This document shows, piece by piece, positions 16,508-24,987 of a stretch of 64,000 bases of DNA. Numbering within the stretch: the first letter of the stretch is position 1; every line of letters begins with the position of its first letter. Location: assembly GCF_030268965.1 (NCBI RefSeq), contig NZ_BSSE01000026.1:1-64000 (forward strand), read 5' to 3'. A model generated the notes under the pieces. That model had not been told where the DNA came from, did not search any database, and saw only the letters and a list, made by a program, of their open reading frames with translations. This DNA is from Microtetraspora sp. NBRC 16547. GTDB lineage: Bacteria; Actinomycetota; Actinomycetes; Streptosporangiales; Streptosporangiaceae. The position numbers and the translations under genes were made by a program.

Positions 16508-17328
16508 ACGCCGCAATGACCGAACGTCTCATCCGGTTCCAGCACCCTGAGAAGGCCCTGGGATATCTCGGAGGGCTCGATGACGACCGCATCGCCGCGC
16601 TGTACGGACTGGACGCGGGCTCCTACCAACGGGTGCGCCAGGAGCACGCCGAGCAGGCTCGTCGCGCCGCGACGGAATTGCTCGACGATCCCGAGTTCGC
16701 CGAGAAGGTGGACCGGTTGCCGTTCGCACCTGATCAGCGCGTCGTGGCCGTCGGCGAGAGCACCACCGACGACCTGCTGTCCTGGTTCGAGATCCTGCGC
16801 CACGTCATCGACCTCCGGCGCCCCGCCGACGGCATCACCCTGACGAACATGGCGGTCTCCGGACACACGAGCACACAAGCTCTCACCTTGCTGCCCGGGT
16901 TGTCCTTCCACCGCCCGGACTGGGTGCTGTGCATGCTCGGCGGCAACGATGCCCAGCGCCTCGGGTCGGTCGACGGACCGACCCTGGTCAGCGTCGCCGA
17001 GACCGAACGCAACCTCCGGGCCCTCCGCGATCTCGCCGCCGAGCGCACCGCGGCGCGATGGGTGTGGATCACTCCGTCGCCGGTAGACGAGGCACGCGTC
17101 GCGGCCTACCAGCCGTTCCAGCGATCCGGGCTCACCTGGGCCAATCGTGATGTCGACGCCATCAGGCAGATCCTGAACGCGCAAGCGGACCTCACGGTCG
17201 ACAGCCACTCCGTCCTCGCCCGGCAGACGGGAGAGAAGTTCCTCCTCGACGACGGGCTCCACCTTTCCCTCGCCGGCCAGCGAGCCCTGACCGCCGCCGT
17301 GGTCGAGGCTCTTACGGACAAGTCGTGA
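16504..17328 (+). CDS. SGNH/GDSL-family hydrolase
   Basis: A 274-residue protein with a 75-residue helical N-terminal extension (RFQHPEKALGYLGGLDDDRIAALYGLD) and an SGNH domain. Block I is VVAVGESTTDDLLSW (GES in place of GDS), block III is MLGGNDAQRL and block V is DDGLHLSLAGQRAL, giving Ser, Gly, Asn and His. It probably hydrolyses an ester or thioester. The ATG overlaps the preceding stop by four bases. No signal peptide is visible, so it is likely cytoplasmic. It converges on the amino-acid transporter operon with a gap of two bases. Confidence 0.85.
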   Translation: MNAAMTERLIRFQHPEKALGYLGGLDDDRIAALYGLDAGSYQRVRQEHAEQARRAATELLDDPEFAEKVDRLPFAPDQRVVAVGESTTDDLLSWFEILRHVIDLRRPADGITLTNMAVSGHTSTQALTLLPGLSFHRPDWVLCMLGGNDAQRLGSVDGPTLVSVAETERNLRALRDLAAERTAARWVWITPSPVDEARVAAYQPFQRSGLTWANRDVDAIRQILNAQADLTVDSHSVLARQTGEKFLLDDGLHLSLAGQRALTAAVVEALTDKS

Positions 17329-17330
17329 AA

Positions 17331-18083
17331 CTACTCATCGTCGGCCCCTTCTGGGTGCAGCACCCTGCCGAGAAACTCGCGGGTACGGGGGTGCCGGGGA
17401 TCGGCGATCACCTGCTCCGGCGGCCCGTCCTCCACGATCGCTCCCCGGTCCATGAAGACGACGCGGTCGGCGACCTCCCTGGCGAAGCCCATCTCGTGCG
17501 TGACGACCAGCATGGTCATGCCGTCCTGGGCGAGCTCGCGCATTACGGAGAGCACATCGCCGACGAGCTCCGGGTCGAGCGCCGACGTCGGCTCGTCGAA
17601 CAGCATCAGCGACGGGTTCATGGCCAGGGCGCGGGCGATCGCCACGCGCTGCTGCTGGCCGCCGGAGAGCTGAGCGGGGAAGGAGTCGGCCTTCTCACTG
17701 AGGCCGACCTTCTCCAGGGTCTCCCGGGCGATCTCCTCGGCTTCCGCCCTGCCGCGCTTCAACACCCGCTCCTGCGCGATCGTGACGTTGCGCAGCACGG
17801 TCAGGTGCGCGAACAGGTTGAACTGCTGGAAGACCATGCCCAGCCGACGGCGTACGGCGTCGATGTCCACGTCCGGGTCGGTGAGCTCCGTGCCGTCCAC
17901 GAAGACCTGACCGGACGTGGGCCGCTCCAGCAGGTTCACGCAGCGCAGCAGCGTCGACTTGCCCGACCCCGAAGGGCCGATCACACAGACGACCTGCCCC
18001 GCCTCGACCGTGAAGTCGATTCCCTTGAGCACCTCGAGCTGCCCGAAGGACTTGTGCAGGTTCCTGATCTCGACGGTGCTCAC
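17331..18083 (-). CDS. polar amino-acid ABC transporter ATPase
   Basis: A 250-residue ABC ATPase of the GlnQ/HisP type. It has Walker [16 protein letters not shown], signature [15 protein letters not shown], Walker [13 protein letters not shown] and the switch His in [30 protein letters not shown] is typical of this subfamily. It is the last gene of a binding-protein, permease, ATPase operon and would power uptake of a polar amino acid. It is separated from the permease by 96 bp containing a 21-bp direct repeat. Confidence 0.95.
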   Translation of the reverse strand: MSTVEIRNLHKSFGQLEVLKGIDFTVEAGQVVCVIGPSGSGKSTLLRCVNLLERPTSGQVFVDGTELTDPDVDIDAVRRRLGMVFQQFNLFAHLTVLRNVTIAQERVLKRGRAEAEEIARETLEKVGLSEKADSFPAQLSGGQQQRVAIARALAMNPSLMLFDEPTSALDPELVGDVLSVMRELAQDGMTMLVVTHEMGFAREVADRVVFMDRGAIVEDGPPEQVIADPRHPRTREFLGRVLHPEGADDE

Positions 18084-18185
18084 TGGTCGCTCACCGCTCC
18101 TCGTTCGCTGCGCGGGCCGCTCGTTCCTCGTGGACCACTTCGCTCACTGCGTCGGGTTCGCTCCGTGCTCACTGGTCGCTCACCG
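18076..18185. repeat. 21-bp direct repeat pair
   Basis: An identical 21-mer beginning GTGCTCACTGGTCGC occurs at 18076-18096 and 18165-18185. The first copy covers the start codon region of the ATPase gene and the second covers the end of the permease gene. The DNA between is rich in CGCTC and TCGTTC words. It probably arose by duplication of the gene junction. Confidence 0.7.
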
Positions 18186-19004
18186 TTTCCCTCTTTGCCG
18201 TGACTCCAGCCGGCGCGCGACGTACCCCAGCGGGATGGTGATCAGCAGATACGTCAGCCCGGACACCAGGATCGGCGTAGGGCTGGCGAAGGTCGACGCC
18301 TGGTCGTTGCCGAACTTGGCCAGCTCTACCTGAGCCGCCGTGACCCCCAGGAACAGGACCAGCGACGAGTCCTTGAACAGCAGGACCAGCTCGTTCGTGA
18401 GCGGCGGGATCACGATGCGGACCGCCTGCGGAACGATGATCGACACCATCGCCCGCATGTGCGGCATGCCGAGCGAGCGGGCCGCCTCCATCTGTCCCTT
18501 CGGCACGGCCTGCAGCCCGGCACGGAACGTCTCCGCCATGTACGCCGCGGAGACGAGGCCGAGGCCGAGCGCCGCCTGGCCGTACACGCCGCCTGGAACC
18601 TGGAGTCCCGGGAATGCCAGCGGCAGGCTCCCGATCATCAGGAAGATCACCAGGGCGGGAAGGCCGCGGAAGATCTCGATGTACGTCGAGGCGGTCCACC
18701 GGTATGGAGCCACCGAGGACTGCCGCATCAGTGCCAGCAGCATGCCGAGGGCGAACCCGACGACGTAGCCGCTGATCGTGTAGATCACCGTGTTCTTGAG
18801 GGCGACGGTGAACAGCCGGGGCAGGCCGTCGGCCGCCACCTGAGTGTTGAAGAACGACTGCCGGATCGCTCCCCAGTCGGCGAGGGAGGCGAGCACGACG
18901 GCGACGACGATCAGGAGGGTGTACTGGGCGCCCCGCCCGATCCGCTGCCGCTTGCGGGGACTCCACGCCTTCCGCGACGGGAGGGTGGTCGGCTGCTCGC
19001 TCAC
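18180..19004 (-). CDS. polar amino-acid ABC transporter permease
   Basis: A 274-residue integral membrane protein of the HisM/GlnP type. After a basic N-terminus (LPSRKAWSPRKRQRIGRG) it has about five helices and the EAA loop VYGQAALGLGLVSAAYMAETFRAGLQAVPKGQMEAARSLGM. I chose GTG 19004, which overlaps the stop of the upstream binding-protein gene (GTGA), over an upstream in-frame start. It forms the channel of the polar amino-acid importer. Confidence 0.93.
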   Translation of the reverse strand: MSEQPTTLPSRKAWSPRKRQRIGRGAQYTLLIVVAVVLASLADWGAIRQSFFNTQVAADGLPRLFTVALKNTVIYTISGYVVGFALGMLLALMRQSSVAPYRWTASTYIEIFRGLPALVIFLMIGSLPLAFPGLQVPGGVYGQAALGLGLVSAAYMAETFRAGLQAVPKGQMEAARSLGMPHMRAMVSIIVPQAVRIVIPPLTNELVLLFKDSSLVLFLGVTAAQVELAKFGNDQASTFASPTPILVSGLTYLLITIPLGYVARRLESRQRGKR

Positions 19005-19828
19005 GATGACGCGGCCGGGCTCGGCTCGGTGCCGAACCACTTCTTGTAGATGGCGGTGTACGTGCCGTCCGCCTTGGCGGTCTCGATCACCTCGTTGACG
19101 ACCTTGGACAGGGCGGTGTTGCCCTTCTTCATGCCGATGCCGTACTGCTCACCGGTGTCCAGGTTGGCGATCACCTCGTACTTCGCGCGGATCTCCGGCT
19201 TGTTCAGCCAGGTCAGCGCGACGGGAAGGTCCTGTACGACCACGTCGGCCTGGCCGGTCTCCATGCCGAGCAGCTCCTTGGGCGAGTCGGCGAACTCGAT
19301 CGGATCGAAGCCCTTGCCCTTGACGTACTGCAGGCCCGTCGTCGAGGCCTGCGCGCCGAGCTTGAGGTGCTTCGCCTTCACGTCCCCGAGTGAGGTCAGG
19401 CCGCTGCCCTTCTTGGCCAGCAGCGCCTGCGTGGCGTCGAAGTACGGCACGGAGAATTCGAGGTTTCTGCTGCGCTCGTCATTGATCGTCATGCCGGCCG
19501 CGGCGACGTCGCATCTACCGGAGTTGAGCACGGCGCCGCTCTTGATCGCGGCGAAGTCGATGTCGATGACGTCCTGCTTCACGCCCAGCTTCCTGGCGAC
19601 GAGGTCGATGATGTCGATGTCGAACCCGACGATCTTCGCGCCCTGGTTGAACTCGAAGGGCTCGTACTGGAGGTGCGTACAGGTCGTGAGCCTTTCGGCG
19701 TTGACGAGCGGGACACCGCCCTTCGTGCCGCCGCCGGTGCTGCCGCCGCAGGCGGAGACCGCGAACGCGGTCACCAGCGCGGCGGCGCCGATGGAGAGCA
19801 TCCGACGGCGCATGGGCCAAGGAGCCAC
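19001..19828 (-). CDS. polar amino-acid ABC binding lipoprotein
   Basis: A 275-residue solute-binding protein. A signal peptide with lipobox (AFAVSACGG) ends near Cys27. The mature part has the family-3 pattern, including FEFNQGAKIVGFDIDIIDLVARKLG, CDVAAAGMTINDERSRNLEFSVPY and a C-terminal IYKKWFG. GTG 19828 is preceded by AGGGAGGG. Such proteins bind polar amino acids such as glutamate or glutamine outside the cell. It is the first gene of the operon. Confidence 0.95.
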   Translation of the reverse strand: MAPWPMRRRMLSIGAAALVTAFAVSACGGSTGGGTKGGVPLVNAERLTTCTHLQYEPFEFNQGAKIVGFDIDIIDLVARKLGVKQDVIDIDFAAIKSGAVLNSGRCDVAAAGMTINDERSRNLEFSVPYFDATQALLAKKGSGLTSLGDVKAKHLKLGAQASTTGLQYVKGKGFDPIEFADSPKELLGMETGQADVVVQDLPVALTWLNKPEIRAKYEVIANLDTGEQYGIGMKKGNTALSKVVNEVIETAKADGTYTAIYKKWFGTEPSPAASS

Positions 19829-20130
19829 GCGGCCCTCCCTTTAAAACGCGACATAAGCGAACATTTACGACAATCTATATGAGATGGGACACGGCTTCGT
19901 CATCGTCTCGACAGGGAAGTGATAAACGGTTGATTTCAGGAAATAAAAGACATTTGTGACGACTGTTGCGATCGTTCGCTGTGTTTCCCAAATGCCGGTA
20001 GATACCGCAGGTGTACTGGCAGATGTGCCGGCAGACAGCGAGATCCGCGGCGGAGTCCGGAGGCCGCTCCCTGGCTGCTCCCCGAGGGTTACGGCACGCC
20101 GCCGTCACGGCAGGAGGTAGCGTGCCGGGA
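19829..20130. other. intergenic region with divergent promoters
   Basis: An AT-rich region for this genome, including TCTATATGAGATGG and AAATAAAAGACATTTGTGACG. It must contain the promoters of the amino-acid transporter operon (minus) and the DUF2203 gene (plus). No gene or clear palindrome is visible. Confidence 0.5.
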
Positions 20131-20493
20131 ATGGACCGGATCTTCAGCGTTGACGAGGCCAGGTCGCTCATGCCCGACGTCCGCGCGCGGGTGGCCGACC
20201 TGGTGGCGCTCCGGGCGGACCTCGCCGAGCTCTCCTACGACCTGGAGAGCGCCGGAAGCTCGCCGCTCGGTGGCATCCCCGAAGGAAAGGCTCTGGAGGC
20301 CCGCATCGGCGAGATCCTCCTCTGGTTCGGCGACCACGGCATCGAACTCAAGGGCGTTGCGCCCGTCCTCGTCGACTTCCCCGCCGTTCTCGACGGCGTC
20401 TCGGTACGGCTGTGCTGGATCGAGGGGGAGACGGACCTCGTCTGGTACCACCGCACCGAACTCGGCTTCGCCGGACGGCGCCGCCTCCCGTGA
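20131..20493 (+). CDS. DUF2203-family protein
   Basis: A 120-residue protein opening MDRIFSVDEARSLMPDVRARVADLVALRADL, the usual DUF2203 start. It continues with IGEILLWFGDHGIELKGVAPVLVDFPAVLDG and ends VRLCWIEGETDLVWYHRTELGFAGRRRLP, the conserved family ending. AGGAGG lies at 20112-20117; a GTG at 20122 is an alternative start three codons earlier. The function of the family is unknown. It is a monocistronic gene. Confidence 0.9.
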   Translation: MDRIFSVDEARSLMPDVRARVADLVALRADLAELSYDLESAGSSPLGGIPEGKALEARIGEILLWFGDHGIELKGVAPVLVDFPAVLDGVSVRLCWIEGETDLVWYHRTELGFAGRRRLP

Positions 20494-20634
20494 CCGGCCG
20501 GTCCGCCCGCCGCCTCCAGGATCGCGCTCGGAATCGCGCCAAGGGCGCGTAGGCCTGGTCGTCGGACGGAAGATTTGGCGCGGTCCCCGCACGGAGGCGA
20601 CCGCAGGCGACCGCTGGTTCCACGGCCGCGCGGT

Positions 20635-21147
20635 TCAGGAGCCCCGCGGCGTCCGGAAGCCGTCCTCCAGGTAGAGCCCGCCCCTTTCCCGCGTTTCCAG
20701 GCAGGCCCGGAGTCGGCGGGCCATCGCCGGGCGCACCAGATCGTCGAGGTCATCGGCCGCCACGAACGCGAACCGGTCCAATTCGTCCGGCGGGAGCCGG
20801 ATGTCCGCCACATCCTCCGCGGACAGGACCCCGCCGTCGAAGACGAATATCAGCCCGCCGTCCCACGGCGGCAGCGGAGGGACCCAGTCCACGCACAGCA
20901 GGGGCCCGATCTCCGGCGTGATGGACAGTTCCTCCGCGAGCTCGCGGACGCACGCCGCGCGCGGCGACTCGTCCCGCTCCAGCGAGCCGCCCGGAATATC
21001 CCATGTCTCCTTGTACGTGGGTCGTACGAGCAGGACCCGGCCGGCGTCGTCGCGGATCAGCGCGCCCGCGGCCGCCCGCACCCGCACCAGCCCGGCGATG
21101 TACGCGAGGTCGGGATCGCGATCAGAAGCGTGATCGGAAGCGCTCAC
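20635..21147 (-). CDS. Nudix hydrolase
   Basis: A 170-residue Nudix protein. The Nudix box runs GGSLERDESPRAACVRELAEELSI, with the REL-EE core intact. RAAAGALIRDDAGRVLLVRPTYKETWDIPGG precedes it, as in general Nudix hydrolases. I chose GTG 21147 (VSASDHASD); an upstream start would add 27 low-complexity residues. It probably hydrolyses a nucleoside diphosphate derivative, but the substrate is not evident. Confidence 0.9.
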   Translation of the reverse strand: MSASDHASDRDPDLAYIAGLVRVRAAAGALIRDDAGRVLLVRPTYKETWDIPGGSLERDESPRAACVRELAEELSITPEIGPLLCVDWVPPLPPWDGGLIFVFDGGVLSAEDVADIRLPPDELDRFAFVAADDLDDLVRPAMARRLRACLETRERGGLYLEDGFRTPRGS

Positions 21148-21263
21148 CAGCCGACAGTACGCGGAGGCGCTCGCCCCATCCAGACAGTCGCGGACCCGGC
21201 GGCGAAATGGCGTCGGGAACGCGGACATGGACGGGATGACCGACGATCAATTAAGGAGGCCGG

Positions 21264-21812
21264 ATGGGAGCCGATCCCCACGGCCGGTTCGCGGACGTCT
21301 ACGAGCGTGCCTACGAACCGATACTCGGGTACGTCCTGCGCCGCTGCCGGGACCCCGAGGACGCCGCCGACGTGGTGGCCGAGACGTTCACCGTCGCCTG
21401 GCGGCGGATCGACGAGCTGCCCGAGGGCGACGAGGCCAGGCTCTGGCTGTACGGCGTGGCCCGGCGGGTGCTCGCCAACCACAGGCGGGGCGAACTGCGC
21501 AGGGAGCAGCGGGCGGAGGCGCTGCGCGAGCACCTCGCCTCCCTGCCCGCCGTGACGCACACGCGCTCGCCCGAGGAGGACTTCTCCCCAATCGGCAGGG
21601 TCTTCCGCGCGCTGCCGGACGGCGACCGGGAGCTGCTGTCCCTGGTCGCCTGGGAGCGGCTCGACACCCGGCAGCTCGCCGCCGCGCTCGGCATCTCCCG
21701 CAACGCCGTGCGGATCCGGCTCTACCGGGCGCGCAGGAGGTTCGCGCGGGCGCTCGCCACGGCCGGAGTCGACCATCCCCACGCCGCCATACTCGAAGGG
21801 AGCTCGTTGTGA
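21264..21812 (+). CDS. ECF RNA polymerase sigma factor
   Basis: A 182-residue sigma factor with region 2 (YEPILGYVLRRCRDPEDAADVVAETFTVAWRRI, then ARLWLYGVARRVLANHRR) and region 4 (LPDGDRELLSLVAWERLDTRQLAAALGISRNAVRIRLYRARR). AAGGAGG precedes the ATG. It is cotranscribed with a membrane protein whose GTG overlaps its stop; that protein probably controls or senses for it. Confidence 0.92.
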   Translation: MGADPHGRFADVYERAYEPILGYVLRRCRDPEDAADVVAETFTVAWRRIDELPEGDEARLWLYGVARRVLANHRRGELRREQRAEALREHLASLPAVTHTRSPEEDFSPIGRVFRALPDGDRELLSLVAWERLDTRQLAAALGISRNAVRIRLYRARRRFARALATAGVDHPHAAILEGSSL

Positions 21813-22705
21813 ACCTTGCGAACCTTGCCCGGCTGCGTGACGAGGACCTGGCCGGACAGGCGTCCACCGCCCAGGCCCGGGCGCTGATGGAGTCGATCGT
21901 GTCCGAGGAGCGCGCGCCCGCCGGGCGGCGCCTCCGGGTGGCGCCTGCTCGCAGGGCGCGGCGGGCGCTCGCGCTCGGCGCGGTCGCCGTGGGTCTGGGC
22001 GTCGCCGTCGCGATCGGCGTCGGCCTGCCCGGCGGACCGGCCACCCGTTACGCCAATGCAGCAGTCACCATCGAGAGGGCGACGGACTACTTCAGCGTCA
22101 CCGTCACCGATCCGGCGGCCGACCCGGGCCGATTCGAGGAGGCGTTCCGGGCGGTGGGGCTGAACGTCACGGTGAAGACGATCCCGGTGCCGCCCGACGA
22201 GGTGGGCAGGCTGATCGGACCGGTCGTGCCCGCCGGCTTCCGCGGTCCGGGGAGCATCGGCGTGCAGCACGTGGCGCCGTGCGCGGCGGCGTTCTGCGGC
22301 AAGGTGTGGCTGCCCGCCCACTACTCGGGCCGCGTCGTGTTCGGGATCGGCCGCGCCGCCGCGCCGGGCGAGCCATACGCCGACGATCGTCTGTTCGACC
22401 CGGGGGAGGAGGCCCTGGACGGCTACCGGAGCCACGGCAGGACGGTCGCGGAGGCCCGGGACGAGCTGCGCCGGCGGAGGCTGAAGGTCGGCTATCGCCT
22501 GTACTGGACCCTTCCGGACGGGGGCTTCGTCGACCAGCGGGTCACCGCCGACCGGATGGAGGACGGCTGGATCGTCGAGGGCTCCCGCCACTCCAGCTCC
22601 GACACCGTCGATCTCTACGTCGTTCCCGGTCCTGAAGCGGGTCCGGCGCCCGACCCCATGACCGTCTACGAGGCCGAGCCTCACTGGTACGACCTGGAGG
22701 GCTGA
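21809..22705 (+). CDS. membrane-anchored protein with PASTA-like domain
   Basis: A 298-residue protein starting at GTG 21809, inside the stop of the sigma gene. A cytoplasmic N-terminus of about 47 residues is followed by one helix (ALALGAVAVGLGVAVAIGVG) and an extracytoplasmic part. The C-terminal segment TVAEARDELRRRRLKVGYR followed by SSSDTVDLYVVPGP has the PASTA-domain pattern, which binds cell-wall fragments in other proteins. There is a Cys pair in CAAAFCGKVW. As sigma partner it may act as an anti-sigma or envelope sensor; that is inference. Confidence 0.75.
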   Translation: MNLANLARLRDEDLAGQASTAQARALMESIVSEERAPAGRRLRVAPARRARRALALGAVAVGLGVAVAIGVGLPGGPATRYANAAVTIERATDYFSVTVTDPAADPGRFEEAFRAVGLNVTVKTIPVPPDEVGRLIGPVVPAGFRGPGSIGVQHVAPCAAAFCGKVWLPAHYSGRVVFGIGRAAAPGEPYADDRLFDPGEEALDGYRSHGRTVAEARDELRRRRLKVGYRLYWTLPDGGFVDQRVTADRMEDGWIVEGSRHSSSDTVDLYVVPGPEAGPAPDPMTVYEAEPHWYDLEG

Positions 22706-22713
22706 CGCCCTCC
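22696..22713 (+). terminator. hairpin at stop codon
   Basis: GGAGGGC and GCCCTCC pair around TGAC, so the stop codon of the PASTA-like gene lies in the loop. It is a short, strong hairpin between convergent genes. No U-tract follows, which is common in actinobacteria. Confidence 0.5.
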
Positions 22714-22829
22714 TCCGGCCGTACCGCGCCCGCTCCGCGGAGCACGGACGGGGGAGCGGGCGTGAGCCGGGAAGGGGGCACCGAGCGCGGGCCGGACCGC
22801 CCCCTTCCGACTGAGGCCCCGGAAGGCCC

Positions 22830-23678
22830 TCAGTCCTCGTCGGACTCCTCGTACGAGCCGAGGGCGGCTCCGTAACGGATGCCAACCAGGCGGGCCACGG
22901 CCTCGTGGGCGCCCAGCGGCGCGGCGCAGCCAGCGCCGATGGCCTCGGCCGCGGCGGTGGCCTTCTCGTGGTCGGCCTCGGGCCCGATGACGAACGGGAC
23001 GACGGCGAGCCGGTTGGCGCCGATCTTGCGCAGCCGCTCGGCGGCGTCCGCGACGTTCGGCACGCCGTCGAGCGCGGCGGGCACGACCGGCAGGGTGAGG
23101 CGCGCGGCCAGGAGCACCGCGGTGGCGTCCGCCCCGCGTGCGCCCTCGTCGCCGCCGGTGGTCGCGACGATGATGCCGTCGACCGGCGAGGTCACGTTGA
23201 ACAGCCGCATGCGGTCCACGCGGGCCAGCCCCGCCTCAGACAGCCGCATGTGCAGCGCCTCGGCGAGCAGCGGGTGCGGACCGAGCGGATCGGTGATCGT
23301 CACCGGTGTCTCGCTCTGGGTGACCGCGTCGCGTACGGCCCGCATCACGCGGGGGTGGGAGCCGGTCACCAGCGGGACGGCCACCGCCGCGGTCTCCGCG
23401 GCCGGCCGGTCGGCGGCGGCGGAGACGAACTCCTTGGCGAGATCGGCGCCGCCGTCCATGAGCGAGACCAGGCGCAGATCGATTTGCGGGTTGTCGAGCC
23501 GGATGATCGATGCGATCTCGGCCGCGACGTCTCCCGCCATGCCGGGAACGGCCAGCACCAAGGCGGGCGCGTCCGGCGGCAGGGTCGCCGGGAGCGGGCG
23601 CCGGTGGCGGCCGCTTCCAGGCCGGGAGGATCGCTCCCGGGTGGGAAGCTTCGGCGGGTCGTCGTGACCTTCGTTCAC
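22830..23678 (-). CDS. CbiX/sirohydrochlorin chelatase-like protein
   Basis: A 282-residue protein with two halves of the CbiX fold. The first half begins ALVLAVPGMAGDVAAEIASII and includes VPLVTGSHPRVMRAVRDAV, where the His sits at the usual metal site. The second half begins DGIIVATTGGDEGARGADA. The normal first-strand His (HGS) is replaced by VPG, so chelatase activity is doubtful. I chose GTG 23678; a longer frame adds 16 residues without support. An imperfect hairpin (CTGAGG...CCTCAG) overlaps its stop. Confidence 0.7.
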   Translation of the reverse strand: MNEGHDDPPKLPTRERSSRPGSGRHRRPLPATLPPDAPALVLAVPGMAGDVAAEIASIIRLDNPQIDLRLVSLMDGGADLAKEFVSAAADRPAAETAAVAVPLVTGSHPRVMRAVRDAVTQSETPVTITDPLGPHPLLAEALHMRLSEAGLARVDRMRLFNVTSPVDGIIVATTGGDEGARGADATAVLLAARLTLPVVPAALDGVPNVADAAERLRKIGANRLAVVPFVIGPEADHEKATAAAEAIGAGCAAPLGAHEAVARLVGIRYGAALGSYEESDED

Positions 23679-23816
23679 ATCGGCGGATTCTAGGGCGAAT
23701 CCGGCCGAATGAGTGAACCAACGCACCGCTTGATGCCGATCTTTAGCCGGATCGGTTTACGGGATCGTGACTTGACGCTCTCCGTGACCCGCATGTTTCA
23801 TGGCTTCATCCCATCC

Positions 23817-23855
23817 GTAAACGTTTACAGACATGGTCCTGCCGTAAACGTTTAC
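23817..23855. promoter_or_regulatory. two perfect LacI-family operators
   Basis: GTAAACGTTTAC occurs at 23817-23828 and 23844-23855, each a perfect 12-bp palindrome with the central CG typical of LacI-family sites. They are 27 bp apart and end 22 bp before the LacI-type gene. They likely mediate autorepression of the regulator and repression of the whole operon downstream. Confidence 0.9.
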
Positions 23856-23877
23856 ACCAGCACTGACGAGGTGACTT

Positions 23878-24987
23878 GTGGCCGAAGGCCCCACGATCAA
23901 CACGATCGCGCGGCGTGCCGGGGTGTCGATCGCCTCTGTCTCGCGCGTACTCAACGGACTGCCGACGCGCGAGGAGACGGTCCGCCGCGTGCTGAGCGCG
24001 GCCGAGGAGCTCGGCTACGTCCCCAACTCCGTGGCGCGCTCGCTCAAGAACCGGCGTACGAATCAGGTCGCGTTCGCCATGGCCGACATCGGCAACCCCG
24101 TCTATCTCGCGATGGTGCGGGAGATCCAGCCGGTGCTCCGCGCCGCGGGCTACCGCCTCCTGCTGCACTCGACCGACGCCGACGTGGCCGACGAGCTGGA
24201 CGTGCTGCGCGGGCTCGGCGAGCGGTACGTCGACGGCCTGATCATGAGCCCGCTGCGGGTCACCGACGAGCATCTCCGCGCGCTCGCCGCCGCCCGTGCC
24301 CCCGTCGTCGTCATCGGCTCGGTGCCCGAGGGGACCGGTGTCGACAACGTGCGGGCCGACTCGCGCACCGGCGTGCGGCTCGCGCTCGACCACCTGCACG
24401 GGCTCGGCCGGCGCCGCATCGCGTTCGTCAACGGCCCGACCGACACCGTTCCCGGCGCGGCGCGGGCCGCCGCCTACCGTGAGGCCCTCGCCGCTCTCGG
24501 CCTGCCGTACGACGAGGACCTCGTCGAGGTGGGCGACTTCTACCGCGCCGACGGGGCCGCGGCCGTGCAGGCGCTGCTGGACCGCGCCGCCGACGTGGAC
24601 GCGATCATGTGCGCCAACGACCTGATCGCGCTCGGCGCGTTGGACGTGCTGCGCCGCGCCGGGCGGCGGGTGCCCGAGGACGTGGCCGTCGTCGGCATGG
24701 ACGACACCTACCTGGCCGCGGTCGCCTGGCCCGCGCTGACCAGCGTGTCGCTCGGCTCGGCCCGCCGCGGCCGCGCCGCCGCCGAACTGTTGCTCGACCG
24801 GCTGGAGAACGGCCAGCGGGAGCCGCGCGTCGTCACCGTCGAGCCGCGCCTGGCCGTACGCGCGTCGACCGTGGGCGTGCGGGCGGCCGAGACCGTCGAG
24901 TCCGGCGGCTCCTCCTGGGCCGCCGGGGAAATCGGGGCCGCCGGCGACGGCGGAAGCACCGGGGACGGCGGGGAGGGGAGCCGATGA
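23878..24987 (+). CDS. LacI-family regulator of the ARG operon
   Basis: A 369-residue repressor. The N-terminus has the LacI helix-turn-helix (TINTIARRAGVSIASVSRVLNG) and hinge region (YVPNSVARSLKNRRTNQ), followed by the periplasmic-binding-like ligand domain (VAFAMADIGNPVYLAMVREIQPVL). The GTG has GAGGTGAC just upstream. The last 35 residues are a Gly/Ser-rich tail. The stop overlaps the next ATG. Two perfect operators lie upstream, so it controls itself and the following importer and glycohydrolase genes; the inducer is probably the imported ribosyl compound or its product. Confidence 0.93.
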   Translation: MAEGPTINTIARRAGVSIASVSRVLNGLPTREETVRRVLSAAEELGYVPNSVARSLKNRRTNQVAFAMADIGNPVYLAMVREIQPVLRAAGYRLLLHSTDADVADELDVLRGLGERYVDGLIMSPLRVTDEHLRALAAARAPVVVIGSVPEGTGVDNVRADSRTGVRLALDHLHGLGRRRIAFVNGPTDTVPGAARAAAYREALAALGLPYDEDLVEVGDFYRADGAAAVQALLDRAADVDAIMCANDLIALGALDVLRRAGRRVPEDVAVVGMDDTYLAAVAWPALTSVSLGSARRGRAAAELLLDRLENGQREPRVVTVEPRLAVRASTVGVRAAETVESGGSSWAAGEIGAAGDGGSTGDGGEGSR

